Part shown: piece by piece, positions 21,909-32,362 of the stretch | Position numbering within the stretch: the stretch's first letter is position 1 | How the letters are laid out: each line of letters opens with the position of its first letter | Assembly: GCA_022828595.1 (NCBI GenBank) | Contig: JAKGHH010000007.1 | Location: forward strand, 37,882,356 to 37,946,355 | Direction of reading: 5' to 3' | DNA length: 64,000 bases | Source: Nelumbo lutea | Lineage: Eukaryota; Streptophyta; Magnoliopsida; Proteales; Nelumbonaceae | Position numbers and translations under genes: made by a program | The notes under the pieces: model-generated | Told to the model about the DNA's origin: nothing | The model's input: only the letters and a program-made list of their open reading frames with translations | Database searches by the model: none

Positions 21909-22015
21909 CAAATCAGCCCCCCAATGATGATGTCATCATTGGGAGATGTTCACAATACATGATGGGGATCTGTTGTGGGACGTTGTGAGGGGCAATTTTG
22001 TGGGGGGCTGATTTG
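21909..22015. mobile_element. Small foldback element related to the one at 10311
   Basis: Perfect 15-bp terminal arms, CAAATCAGCCCCCCA at 21909-21923 and TGGGGGGCTGATTTG at 22001-22015. An inner palindrome at 21921-21942 has arms CCAATGATGA and TCATCATTGG. It shares GGGAGATGTTC-CAATACA with the foldback in intron 4. No coding capacity. Confidence 0.7.
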
Positions 22016-22119
22016 CTCTCATGTGTTTAATCCATCTCTAATTATTGTGAAGGTTGAAAGTGTAACTTCAATTATTACTTTCCACATCATTTAATCCCCC
22101 TTTCATTGAGTCGTATGCT

Positions 22120-23150
22120 AAGGTATTAAATTTTATTTTCTCTTATTAAATCCTATATTTTTAAGTTATTTTCACTAATAAATGTTACTAATTAGATCCA
22201 TGTAAATGTTTTTAACAATATAAATTCATGTATTTTAAAACTCACCAAAAAACAAAATCATTATTTATCCAAGTGGTGGCTAAGCAATTCAACCATCCAA
22301 ATCAAATTGATCAACCTATGAAGTCATAGTTAGGTAAAAAAAAATTTAAGTATAAATAAATATAGAAATTTACAAAAGAAATGTAAAAAAAAAGTTACAT
22401 TTATGATATTTTTATTAACCAAATTAAAAAATAAGTATAATAAACAATAATTATTTTTATTGTTAATGAAAATGAAATGCATAATTTAGAACTAACCAAA
22501 AATGAAGTATAAAAATTAATAATAAATAGTTCAACTTTTGCATTAAATGTGTTAACCTTTAATGTCATAAATATATAATAAAAATTAATAAAATATAAAA
22601 CAAAAAAACAAAAAAAATACATAAATTTTGCAAAAAAAAAAGCTTTTAGGCACATGTATAATATCATGTATTTATCATATCAAACAAAAAGTAAGTGTGA
22701 TATATCATAATTATTTTTACACACACAAATATATAAAAAAATTGAACACATCTATAATTTTATTTTACACTACTAGTAAAAATATGAATAATATTGTGAA
22801 ACTTTCTTTTGAATAAAATCAAGGTTTTAACAACCAATTCAGAAATGGAACCGCTTTGGCTTCTAGTTTCCAGGTCAATGGTTCAACTGTCTAGTTTGAG
22901 CAAGTCAATCAATAAGATGTAAAATATAATGCAACTTTTTATTTTGACTGTTATATTAAGATTGGGTTAAAATTCTATCGTATATATACATTATTATGAG
23001 AGAGGAGTGTGAGTTTGAGAAAGAGGTGACTGGTTAAAACAGAGAAGTGATAAAAAAAAGAAAGAGAAGAAGAATAAGAAGAAGAAAAGGGAGCATCACT
23101 GGAGGTGATTGCCACCATGTTCACCAATCGTTATTGCATAATTGTTTTGC
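22120..23150. other. AT-rich non-coding stretch with copies of the downstream repeat
   Basis: Segments at about 22380-22500 and 22615-22770 recur at about 24270-24515, for example CACATGTATAATATCAT followed by TTTATCATAT. There is no coding sequence. GGTTCAACTGTCTAG-type words at 22830-22910 look like MITE debris. Confidence 0.55.
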
Positions 23151-23152
23151 CT

Positions 23153-23173
23153 AAAGAAGAAGAAGAAGAAGAA

Positions 23174-23204
<31 letters not shown>

Positions 23205-23214
23205 AAAAAAAAAA
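23153..23214 (+). repeat. Compound GAA/GAAA/A microsatellite
   Basis: GAAGAAGAAGAAGAAGAAG followed by GAAA units and an A-run. The apparent Lys/Glu-rich reading frames here are low complexity, not genes. Confidence 0.9.
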
Positions 23215-23854
23215 AGGTAAAAGAACTGTCACTGGCAGCTATCTCCATGTTCATTATCACCACCGTTACAATACCATTTGCCCTTTTCTTACATCTTTCT
23301 CATCTTTCAAGATCTTTCTCAGATACTAGATCGTTTGCTTCATTGATGTACCTTAGATTTTAATATAAGATCGGTGTTTAATCTTCCATCTCATGCATCG
23401 AATTTTTTGATTTTTTATTGAAGTTGATTTTTTTTTAATGTTACAACTTAAAAAGATTAACATAAATGAGAAAACTCAAAATCAAAATGAAAAAACTAAA
23501 AACCATAACTAGTTTTTGCTATCAAGAATAATCGAACAAGTTTATGAGATATGAAAGTTTCATTTTTCATTTTTTTATTTTCTAATTTTTATTTTAAAAT
23601 AAATACAAATTTTGGAAATGGTTTGAAAGCAACCCAAGAATGTTAATCGGATCGAACATTTTAACGGTTAAACCATTCGGGTTAACAATTCTTTGATCAT
23701 TTCAACATTTTTTTGTAAAATAACAGTTTAGGGCCAAAATGGAATTGGTGACTTGACTAGTTCCTAGTCCAAACGGTTTGATCATCCAATCCGATCCAAT
23801 TTTTTAAAAAGTAATTAAAATACTCATTTTTTAATTTAATTCCTATTTAATTGT

Positions 23855-24960
23855 AAGGTTTAAATTGTAAATTGAAATACTTTTCACCTCATTCAATTCC
23901 CTCTATTTAAATCTTACACTTATGTGATAAATGAACAAAAGAAAAAAGATACACCAAAAAGATAAAACACTACAAAAAAAAAAAGAATTTAGTCGAGTAG
24001 ATAGGCTTGTTAATGATATTTGAAACTTCACAATTTGATTTGATTATCACATATTTGGATGAGGTGTTTATGAATCAAATTTGAATTTTGTAATTTGCAT
24101 CTGATTAATAATAAAAACAAAAAAAAAATAAGATTAAAAAATAAAAGTACATACAATTTATATAAAATTTTGGATATATTATTACTATAATTATCATCAT
24201 CTAGAATTTCCACGTGCAAACCCTTTATATTATTACTATAATTTTTTTAAAATATAAATAATTATAGAAAATTACAAAAAAAGTAGACACATTTATAATG
24301 TTTTTATTAATTAAATTCAAAAATAAGTATAATAAACAAGAATTATTTTTATTGATAATGAAAATGAAATACATAAATTTTGCAAAATAAACATTCAAGC
24401 ACATGTATAATATCATATATTTATCATATTAAATAAAAAGTAAATGTGATATATTAGAATTATTTTAACACAGAAAAATAAAAAAAATTGTAGAAAATTT
24501 GAACACACCTATAATTCTATTAATTATAAGGTTTAAATTGTAAATTGAACTATTATTTTTCACATCATTCTATTCCCACTATTTAAATCTTACAATTTTT
24601 TGGTAAATGAACAAAGATACACCAAAAAGAAAGAAAAAAACACTACGAAAAGAAGTGTCTAGCAAAGCAGGTAGGCTTGTCAATGATACTTGAAACTTTA
24701 CAACTTGATCCGATTATCACGTATTTAGATGAGGTGTTTATGTAATTATATTTGGATTTTGCAATCTACATTTGATTAATAATAAAAATATAAAATATAA
24801 AATGAAAAATAAAAAAAATAACATAAAATTTATAGAAAATTTTGAATATATTATTATTATCATTATCATCATTTATAATTGCCACGTACAAAGAATGCAT
24901 GTACATATTTACTAGTATAATTATAAGCCGATATCATGAAATCATGGATATGTAAAATTT
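23855..24960. repeat. Tandem AT-rich duplication, period about 665 bp
   Basis: The block from AAGGTTTAAATTGTAAATTG (about 23862) recurs at about 24528. The order of words is the same: ATGAACAAA, GATACACCAAAAAGA, TAGGCTTGT, GATTATCAC, GATGAGGTGTTTATG, CTGATTAATAATAAAAA, CCACGTGCAAA or CCACGTACAAA. The copies differ by many substitutions and small indels, so the duplication is old. No coding capacity. Confidence 0.75.
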
Positions 24961-26094
24961 GTAGCATGTCACCCCTAAATGAGACATCTGATGGAAATGA
25001 TGGGGACCCATTAACAAGCTATGATGAGTCCCACCCCTAATCGACTCATTTCATCACCATTACTTCAAAAGCTTCCATGTATTGATGGCATATTAGATTT
25101 TAATTTAGATACCATTAGTTAGCTACTTAGCTTGTCGTGACCAATTCATACTTGGGGTTGCTTTCATTATTGAAAGTTACACAATAAAAGAAAGATTGGA
25201 TTAAGGGCCCATTTGGAAAGGTTGAGTTAAAGATTCAATTAAGTTGGTTCAGCTACCTTTTAAAGTGAAGCCAAGCCTTTCAAATAACTGACTGACAGTA
25301 GATCTGGGCTCTTTAGATTTTTCACCATGAAACCCACTTTAAAAAACCATAAGCCATTGTGGTTCAGCCCTCCTAAAGGTCACGGATTAATAGAAGTCAT
25401 TAGTTCTAGTTTGTCTTGTTTGGGGGGCATGAATGTTGCTTGGTGTCCCCTTTTGGAGCCTCTTGACTCAGCTTGTTGGAGGAATCTCTTTGTTTTTCAT
25501 CTTGATTAGGACATCTCTAGTGTCTCTCAGACTCAACAATAGAAATCTTCAGATGATCCTCAACTTTTGTTTTTATTAATTTAATTTTGTTTGGCTAAGT
25601 GGATAGATTTTGGTACAAGATGCTCAACATAATGGGCTAATTGTAGTCAAAATCCAACTGAAGTATGCTGATGACTCATTCGGTTTTATAATTTTCTTTC
25701 TTCTTGCATGTTTTGTATGGTTAGTCACGTCAATTTGTGTGATGGGGCTTGTTCCATCCGACTCGCAACATGACATGACTTAATGGGTAAAGGGCTTAAA
25801 CGAAGTCCAACCTGTTATTTCAATGCCAATTTGGATTTCTCTGAGATGCCAGCAATAAGGCGGTTTCAGACTTCCAGGCTGCAACAGTGTCAAATTACGC
25901 TTCTAAAAAGTATGAACAGAAAATGGGTAGTGAGAGCAACAACTGATCGGGTCTTACAACATATTGTCCATGCCTAAACTCAGCTTGATCAAAACATTTT
26001 GAGAGAGAGTTATATCAAAATAAATTAGAAGGGGTGAAAAATAAAACTCTTAATACAAAGAATTTTGACAAAGAATTGTTATCCCTTTTTAAGT
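24961..26094. other. Non-coding, MITE-like border only
   Basis: TTAAGGGCCCATTTGGAAAGG near 25200 resembles the terminus of a Tourist-type MITE, but I did not find its partner. The rest shows no coding pattern. Confidence 0.4.
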
Positions 26095-26250
26095 AGGGAT
26101 GGCAATTTTCTCCATTTCCCTTATTCCTGTGGGGATCTACTGCAAATGGGAAAATTTTCATCCTTGCTAGTGGGGATGAGGAGAGCACTCCCCGCCCCAT
26201 GGGGACCTTGACCCCTATCCCGTGGGATTCCCACAAATCTATGTATATAT
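26095..26250. repeat. GTAGGGATGGCAATTTTC repeat end
   Basis: GTAGGGATGGCAATTTTC opens a stretch rich in GGGGAT and CCCCGCCCC words. The reverse complement of the opening (GAAAATTGTCATCCCTAC) closes the repeat at about 32888-32905, and related sequence occurs at 53450-53670. One degenerate dispersed repeat family; the true partner ends are unclear. Confidence 0.45.
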
Positions 26251-26438
26251 GTGTGCATACATTTATATATGTATATATCTATACATGTGTCTATATATTA
26301 ATATTTTAAAAAAATATGGTTGAATATGTTTGAATATTTTCTAATATGATTGTAATTTTTAATTATTTTATTTTTTATTTTTTAAATAAAATAAAAAATA
26401 AAAGCAAAATATGATTGATGCCATTCCTAACTTCAAGC

Positions 26439-26443
<5 letters not shown>

Positions 26444-26492
<49 letters not shown>

Positions 26493-26505
26493 AGAGAGAG
26501 AGGTT
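26444..26505. repeat. TC/TG/AG compound microsatellite
   Basis: About 17 TC units, then TG units, then AG units. It produces artefactual His-Thr-Glu-Arg reading frames. Confidence 0.9.
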
Positions 26506-27563
26506 CTCTCACCACAAAAATCACATGTGCCTTCTTTTCCTTTCCTTTTTCGCACATAAGTATTTTTTTTAAATGAAATCATTAAAAATATAACAAGTCA
26601 CAATTAAAACTCTCATGGGTTTTTATTGTCTCTCATATAATCCATATTTACTTTTTAATAACACCATTGTATTCTCTCCATTACACTTTAATAGCCAATG
26701 TTTGTAACATCTGCTCCATTTAATTCTTCTTTTTTCTTAAATAGCTTTTAGTCCCTTTTGGTTCTATCTAATAAAGTAGAGATGTTAATAAGATGGATTG
26801 GGTTAGGTTAAAGGCCAACCTAAATATGAACCCTAGGTTTGACCCAAAACCCAAATTTGCCCACCAATACACAATTTTCTTCTTATATAAAAGCCTAAAG
26901 AAACTATTTCTCCTTTCCATGGGTTATTAGTTTTTTTTTCTATTCTTTTATTAATTTGATGTAAATTTGCTTCATGGATTCTTCGTCAATTTAATAATTT
27001 TGAAATTGTTTTTTTAATTTGGTTATTGATCTCACCTCAAGCACATTTTTTGTTATATAAAAATAAATATATTTGAAGCTCAATAACTAAAAAGGAAAAA
27101 AAAACTATTGTTTCTACTATTTTATATGTAAAAAACTAAAAATATATAAAATTTTTAATAAATTACTGTTACTTTATTTTTTTCCCTTAAAATATATATT
27201 TTTTATAAATACATCCCGTACGGGTCACCGCTAGTTAAGTTTAATGGTGGATATAAAATCAAGTGATCAACACCGAAGCTTACTAAAGCTCTGTATTTTC
27301 TCTGATTTCTCTCCAACCAAGGATGATAGACAGAACTGCAAAAAGCACGAGCAATTATAAGAATTATGAAGGAGTTTGTTTGAAGTTTCTTAGAATTCAA
27401 TTTGCCCATCGTCTCCAAGTACAGATTGGGTGAATTTGATAGTTAATCTGTGTAGCACTTTTTTAAGCTTAGTCGTTCTTTTGTTTTCATTAAAGCAACA
27501 GTTCTATCATTGACTCATCCAATAAAATTCAGTCATAGATCGTCCAAGTATTTAAAGAGATCG
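26506..27563. other. Non-coding AT-rich stretch
   Basis: No recognisable gene. A minus-strand open stretch near 27203-27418 has one ATG and a hydrophobic start, but no family match and no support from context. Confidence 0.45.
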
Positions 27564-27631
27564 GCTTCAGTCAGTGCACGACCGGTAGGCCCGTTCGAAC
27601 AGCCTTTATATAGCCTTGCACTGACTGAAGC
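27564..27631. repeat. Perfect 15-bp hairpin with 38-nt loop
   Basis: GCTTCAGTCAGTGCA at 27564-27578 pairs perfectly with TGCACTGACTGAAGC at 27617-27631. It is isolated from any recognised element. It could be the tip of a MITE or a small RNA hairpin; the sequence alone does not decide. Confidence 0.6.
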
Positions 27632-29229
27632 GAGTTCTTATAACCTGATTTCTTATGCGGTACTCGTTTGGTGGTAGGCCCAATTCTTTTGGGTAAATCC
27701 AAGATAAGCACTACAAATTTGTAGAGCCAATACGGCCTGCAGGTGTCAGTTCTAACCAGTAACCATTAACTCACAAGTGGGCTACCCTGTCTAATAGAAC
27801 AAGAGTTCACTAAAAAGTAATAACATATATAAGAGAACAGTTCGGGCTGTGACAAATTAAATTGGGCCGAGCGTTCAGTTCAAACAGTTGGACCGTTTGA
27901 CCCGATAACTGGACCTCTGACCGATTCAGTCACCAGGTCAATTTTAAAAACCATGATTTTAAGCGTAATGTAAGAATTTAAGAATTTGTTTGAAAAACAT
28001 TATAATCCCAAGTTAAGGCACATTTAAGCCTCATAAGCGCAAAGCTTAAAATTAGGGATTTGTGCTTTTGGGATTTTGGAAGTACAATCTTTAAGTTTAT
28101 CCAAATGCAACCTAAAAATGGATGTTTTTGTTTTTCTCATTTTTAAGAAATGACACATCAAGCAAAAAATGTCTATGTATTTTCAATCAAACCCAATTGA
28201 AGGCATTTTCAATTTGATTAAGCAAAGTAACCCAGTTTTCTAAACCAACCAAAAGATACTTCCAAACACAAAACCATGTCTTCACTTCCACATAGCTGAT
28301 ATGGGTTATTGTTATGTGATAAATCTATCAAAAATATCCTACAAATTAACCCTCTTACAAGTTCTACTTTAAAGCCTTATTGGGGTCACATGAAAAAAGA
28401 AAAATAAGAGAAGACGAGCTATTACGTATTCAATAAAACTAACATGTGAATATTATATGCTTCATGAAATATGATACCCAATCAATTGCCAGAGGAACTT
28501 AAAACATATTTTAAATCAGAAGTTGAAGAGAAAGCTTCTGGTTTCAGTTTTACAATTTTTTCTAACACCCCATCTTTTACTCCAAAAAGAGAGGGACGAC
28601 CATCTTAAAATTTTATTAACTATTTTTTAAGACCCTTAAATTTGATGGCCTTAAAATTTTATTAACCATTATCAAAAAAAAAAGAAAAGAAAATTACAGG
28701 GGATCCAAGAAAACATAGCCCACCTTGCGTCAAATCTAGAGATCTTGATTTTTAAAACTCCCGACAAGAAAATCAAGTCATAACTGAAGATCTAATGAAC
28801 TAGCACCAATGTCATGTGATGCCAATTTACAATGAAGATTAAGGAATCATTAAGCATTTTTTTGGATCAACTAATAGTATTCAAGAGATTTGGGGGCAAG
28901 AAAACAACGTGAAGAAGGGACAATATGTCCCCAGCATGTCCCTCAGAACAGAAACTCAAACTGTGGATCTCTTTTGAGGCGTCTAGTCATTCCATGTAGT
29001 GCCAAGATGCCAACAAAGTTGGCCATGTGAGCTGCAGCTCTATTCACCTCTTCTGTTGTCTACCAAGGGGAAATTCAACCATTCTCAAGTTTGAAGCTCA
29101 AAAATGATCAACGCGACCATTGGGCATCGGCTGTGAGCAGTGCTGGCAAAAGGTGTGGCAATCCTTGGCCCAAATTTGTCCGGCCACTAATTCCTATATC
29201 AGCTGGAAAAGCCTTGCACTATTCAGGTC
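27632..29229. other. Non-coding with one exon-like open stretch
   Basis: Mostly AT-rich. GACCCGATAACTGGACC-type MITE debris lies at about 27870-27960. On the minus strand, 28975-29060 reads EEVNRAAAHMANFVGILALH then GMTRRLKRD without stops. It recalls the end of a plant LINE RNase H domain (EVNRxAxxxAN), but it is too short to assign. Confidence 0.35.
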
Positions 29230-29243
29230 CACTTGGGTGTACG

Positions 29244-29650
29244 AGTGTCAATTGGACTGGATTTGGTCCAATCCGATCTAGTCCAATGTGAGTCCATTGC
29301 AAATGGACCAGGTCCAATCCAGTTCGATGAATGTTTTGGACCATTTTGGATGGGTTCAATTCAATGTCCGGACCATTCAATCTGTTCAAATTCGTTTTAA
29401 TTTAGATTGGTTGCAACCCAAACCCGGTCCATTGACACCTATGTTTTTATCTTATTTCAATGGACTAGATATTGGCTTAATCCATCTGAGTCCAATATAA
29501 ATTTATTATGGATGAACCAGGTCCAGTCCAATCTAATAAATATTTTGGACCAGATTGGTCCAATCCAATATGCCTTGTTGCCCGTCCAATCCATCTAAAT
29601 TGATTTTGGACTGGACAGGGTCCAGCCCAAAAACTGATCCATTGACACCT
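29244..29650. mobile_element. GTGTCAAT-family MITE, copy 1 of a tandem pair
   Basis: Left end GAGTGTCAATTGGACTGGA, right end GATCCATTGACACC. Internally it has the same word order as the 4893-5301 copy. ACTTGGGT precedes it (29230-29237) and follows it (29653-29660), an 8-bp direct repeat that could be a target duplication of hAT type. Confidence 0.75.
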
Positions 29651-29663
29651 TTACTTGGGTAGA

Positions 29664-30067
29664 GATGTCAATCAGACCAGATTTGGTCCAATCTGATCCA
29701 GCCCAATTTGAGTCCATTACAGATGGATGAGGTCCAATCTAATACAATGAATACTTTGGACCAGTACAATTCAATGCTTGGACTGTTCAATCTGTTCAAA
29801 TTGATTTTTATTTAAATTGGTTCCAACCCAGACCTGGTCCATTGACACCCATATTTATATCTTCAACCAATGGATCAAATATGGGTACGGTACAATCTTA
29901 TATGATGCAATATAAATTCATTATGGATGGACCAGGTCCAATCCAATTCATTAAACATTTTGGACCATTAAGCCCATTAAGCCCGAATTGATCCAATTCA
30001 ATATGTCTTGATCCATCTGATAAATTGATTTTGATTTGAAGGGTCCAACCCAAAACCAATCCATTGA
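29664..30067. mobile_element. GTGTCAAT-family MITE, copy 2 of the tandem pair
   Basis: Begins GATGTCAATCAGACCAGA and ends AACCAATCCATTGAAGG. Same orientation as copy 1, about 420 bp later. The pair could arise from tandem duplication including the ACTTGGGT flank or from two insertions; the former fits the repeated flank better. Confidence 0.7.
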
Positions 30068-30079
30068 AGGCATGACGCT

Positions 30080-30205
30080 CTACATTTGGGGTATAAAGAA
30101 TGCCAGCACCACAGGCCTGAAGGAGCTCTTCAATCACATAGGATAAGGCCCGTGAAGATAGCTTTGCGACTTGGGCATTCCGAGTTGACCAACCAATTAT
30201 TCTAT
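30080..30205 (-). other. Exon-like open stretch, unidentified
   Basis: The minus strand reads WSTRNAQVAKLSSRALSYVI then EELLQACGAGILYTPNVERH without stops and with codon use less AT-rich than its surroundings. I do not recognise it. It is immediately followed by the MITE pair. It may be a fragment of a gene broken by the MITEs, together with the open stretch at 28975-29060. Confidence 0.35.
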
Positions 30206-30309
30206 TAGGTTTAGGGAAGAATATGATAACCATAAAACAGATATAAAGCCAAAATTTTGGTGTTGGAAAGCTATAGAAAGAAAAGAAAAAGAAGAGAAAA
30301 AGTGATCCC

Positions 30310-30392
30310 ACCAATGTGGGGTTTTGGGACCTGATCACCCAGGTGACAATGGAGCAACCCAAGGGTTACGCCAAGGTCCACCTTCGTTCAAC
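30310..30392 (-). mobile_element. tRNA-derived SINE-like fragment
   Basis: The minus strand reads CCTTGGCGTAACCCTTGGG (A-box-like) and then GGGTGATCAGGTCCC (B-box-like) at the spacing of a tRNA-derived SINE head such as Au-SINE. The rest of the SINE is missing. Assignment is from memory of the Au-SINE consensus. Confidence 0.45.
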
Positions 30393-30399
30393 AAAAAGT

Positions 30400-31270
30400 C
30401 ATGTAAGATATTCAATTATTATTAAATAAATAATATGTAAAATATTTAAAATTTTTGTTATTTACTAAATTTAACAATCCATTAAATTATAATTTATACT
30501 ATTAATACATAATTTCATTGTTAATTTTGTAAGATATTCAATTATTATTATTTTCAATATTATGTTATAATTATTTTTCTACTTTTATAAAAATTTTTAA
30601 ATTTAGTACATATTTTCATTATTTTAACTATTTAAAATCTAGTAATGTCAAATATTTATTTAAATATTTAAATAATATGTAAGATATTTAATTTTTTTTG
30701 TTATTTGAATTTTATTTATTTAAAACCATTACATATTACTAAATATTTTGTAATATATTTATTTATATTTTTATAATATTTTTATTTATGATACTTATTT
30801 ATTGAAATATTTAAATAAGATTTTAATTTTTAATGTTAATTTTTAATTTTTTGAATAACATTTAAATTGATAATCTGGAAAAACAGAATTTAAATTGTTA
30901 GTACATAATTTCGTGATATATTTTGTAAAAATATAAAATTATTTGTGTTTTTAATAAATATTTTAAAGTTATTATATAATTTTGTTAGAATATTTAAATA
31001 ATCCTTAAATTATTTAATCCAAACTTTCTTTAGATAGATAAAAAGTTGGGGAGAGCATAGATAGGAATTAGATATAATTTAGGAGAGAAACTCTCTACTA
31101 AATTAGATATATTTTTTTAGATAAATAAGAATTAGAGATAATTTAAAGATAAATAGGAATTAGAGATAATTTTGGAGAAAGTGGGGGATAGTGCGGGAGG
31201 TAGTTTAGGAGAAATTTTAGGAGAAGAGATTATTTAGGTTATTGGGAAAGTGCATCTCTTGGATGTTTCA
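30400..31270 (-). mobile_element. Helitron-family fragment (body and 5' part)
   Basis: An AT-rich body with TTTAAATAATATGTAAGATA words, then AACTTTCTTTAGATAGATA, AATAGGAATTAGA-GATAATTTAGGAGA and GGAGAAAGTGGGGGATAGTG. The same order occurs in the other copies at 39110-39300, 39690-39800, 45820-45960 and, reversed, at 50110-50290. The 3' hairpin end is missing, so it is a truncated copy. Confidence 0.6.
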
Positions 31271-32328
31271 AAAATGACATGGAATAAAAAAATAAAAAAT
31301 TCAAAATAAAAGAGAAAATTTCTTGACCGCTTTATATATATATATATATTTCATGTGGCAGCATTTGGTTTTGTGAGGTGGGTCCCACCCATCAGCCTAA
31401 AAGTGATGCTTGATGAAAAAACCCGAAAGGTCCTAGAGGTGGGTCCCACCCACCAATAAAATGGTTTCGCACCAAACCTTTTCCAAAGTAGCTCAACAAA
31501 AGCAACACAACTAAAGCTTTAACCATTTCAAATAATGGGTTTATGGAGATTCAAAGGCATTAAAAGCAAATATGCAATAATAGTGGTAAGTATATATGTG
31601 CTTTGTATTTGAGCATTTTTTATGGTGGTGATGATGATAGTAAATAATATATTTTTAATTTTTTTTATATTTATATGTCTATAGAAAGTATTCTTATTCG
31701 TCACACTTATTTTTATTTAATATGATGAATATTATAATATTAGAGATGTGCCTAAATGTATTTTTTGTACTTTTTATACTTTTGTTTGTTTTATTTTTAT
31801 TTTTATTATTATTTAACTATGGCATCAAGGGTTGACACATTTTAGTAAAAAATGTTGAACTATTGATCTCCACCAAATATGAAAACAATTCCATTTTTTG
31901 GTTGGTTTTAAATTTATATTTTATTTTTATCACCAATAACAACAATTATTCTTTATCACACTTATTTTTTAACATGTTAAATAATATAGAAATCATTGAA
32001 AGAACGAGAAACCCTAAATATAAGACCTAACGAGAAGGAATCAAATGAGGAGAAATGTAGTAATTCAATTCACATTTTGTGTCCTCCAATTAAAGATGTA
32101 CCAAATCCAAAAATAGGGCGTTCTAGTTAAGATTAGAATTTAATGAATATTAATTGAACTTACTACTTTAGTCTATGTCCTTTTCAATAAGGATGTTCAT
32201 TGTATGGTTCAAATAATAAAATTAAACCAAACCAAATCAAATTTGTGGTTTGATTTGGTTTCTATTAAAAATGGTTTGGTTCGATTTGACATTTTCATAA
32301 ATTATGTTTAATGGTTTCTTAAATTGTG

Positions 32329-32362
<34 letters not shown>

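Noticed and set aside
23105..23363. Lys/Glu-rich reading frames
   Set aside because: They arise from the GAA/GAAA microsatellite.
26375..26557. His-Thr-Glu-Arg repeat protein
   Set aside because: Translation of a TC/TG/AG microsatellite.
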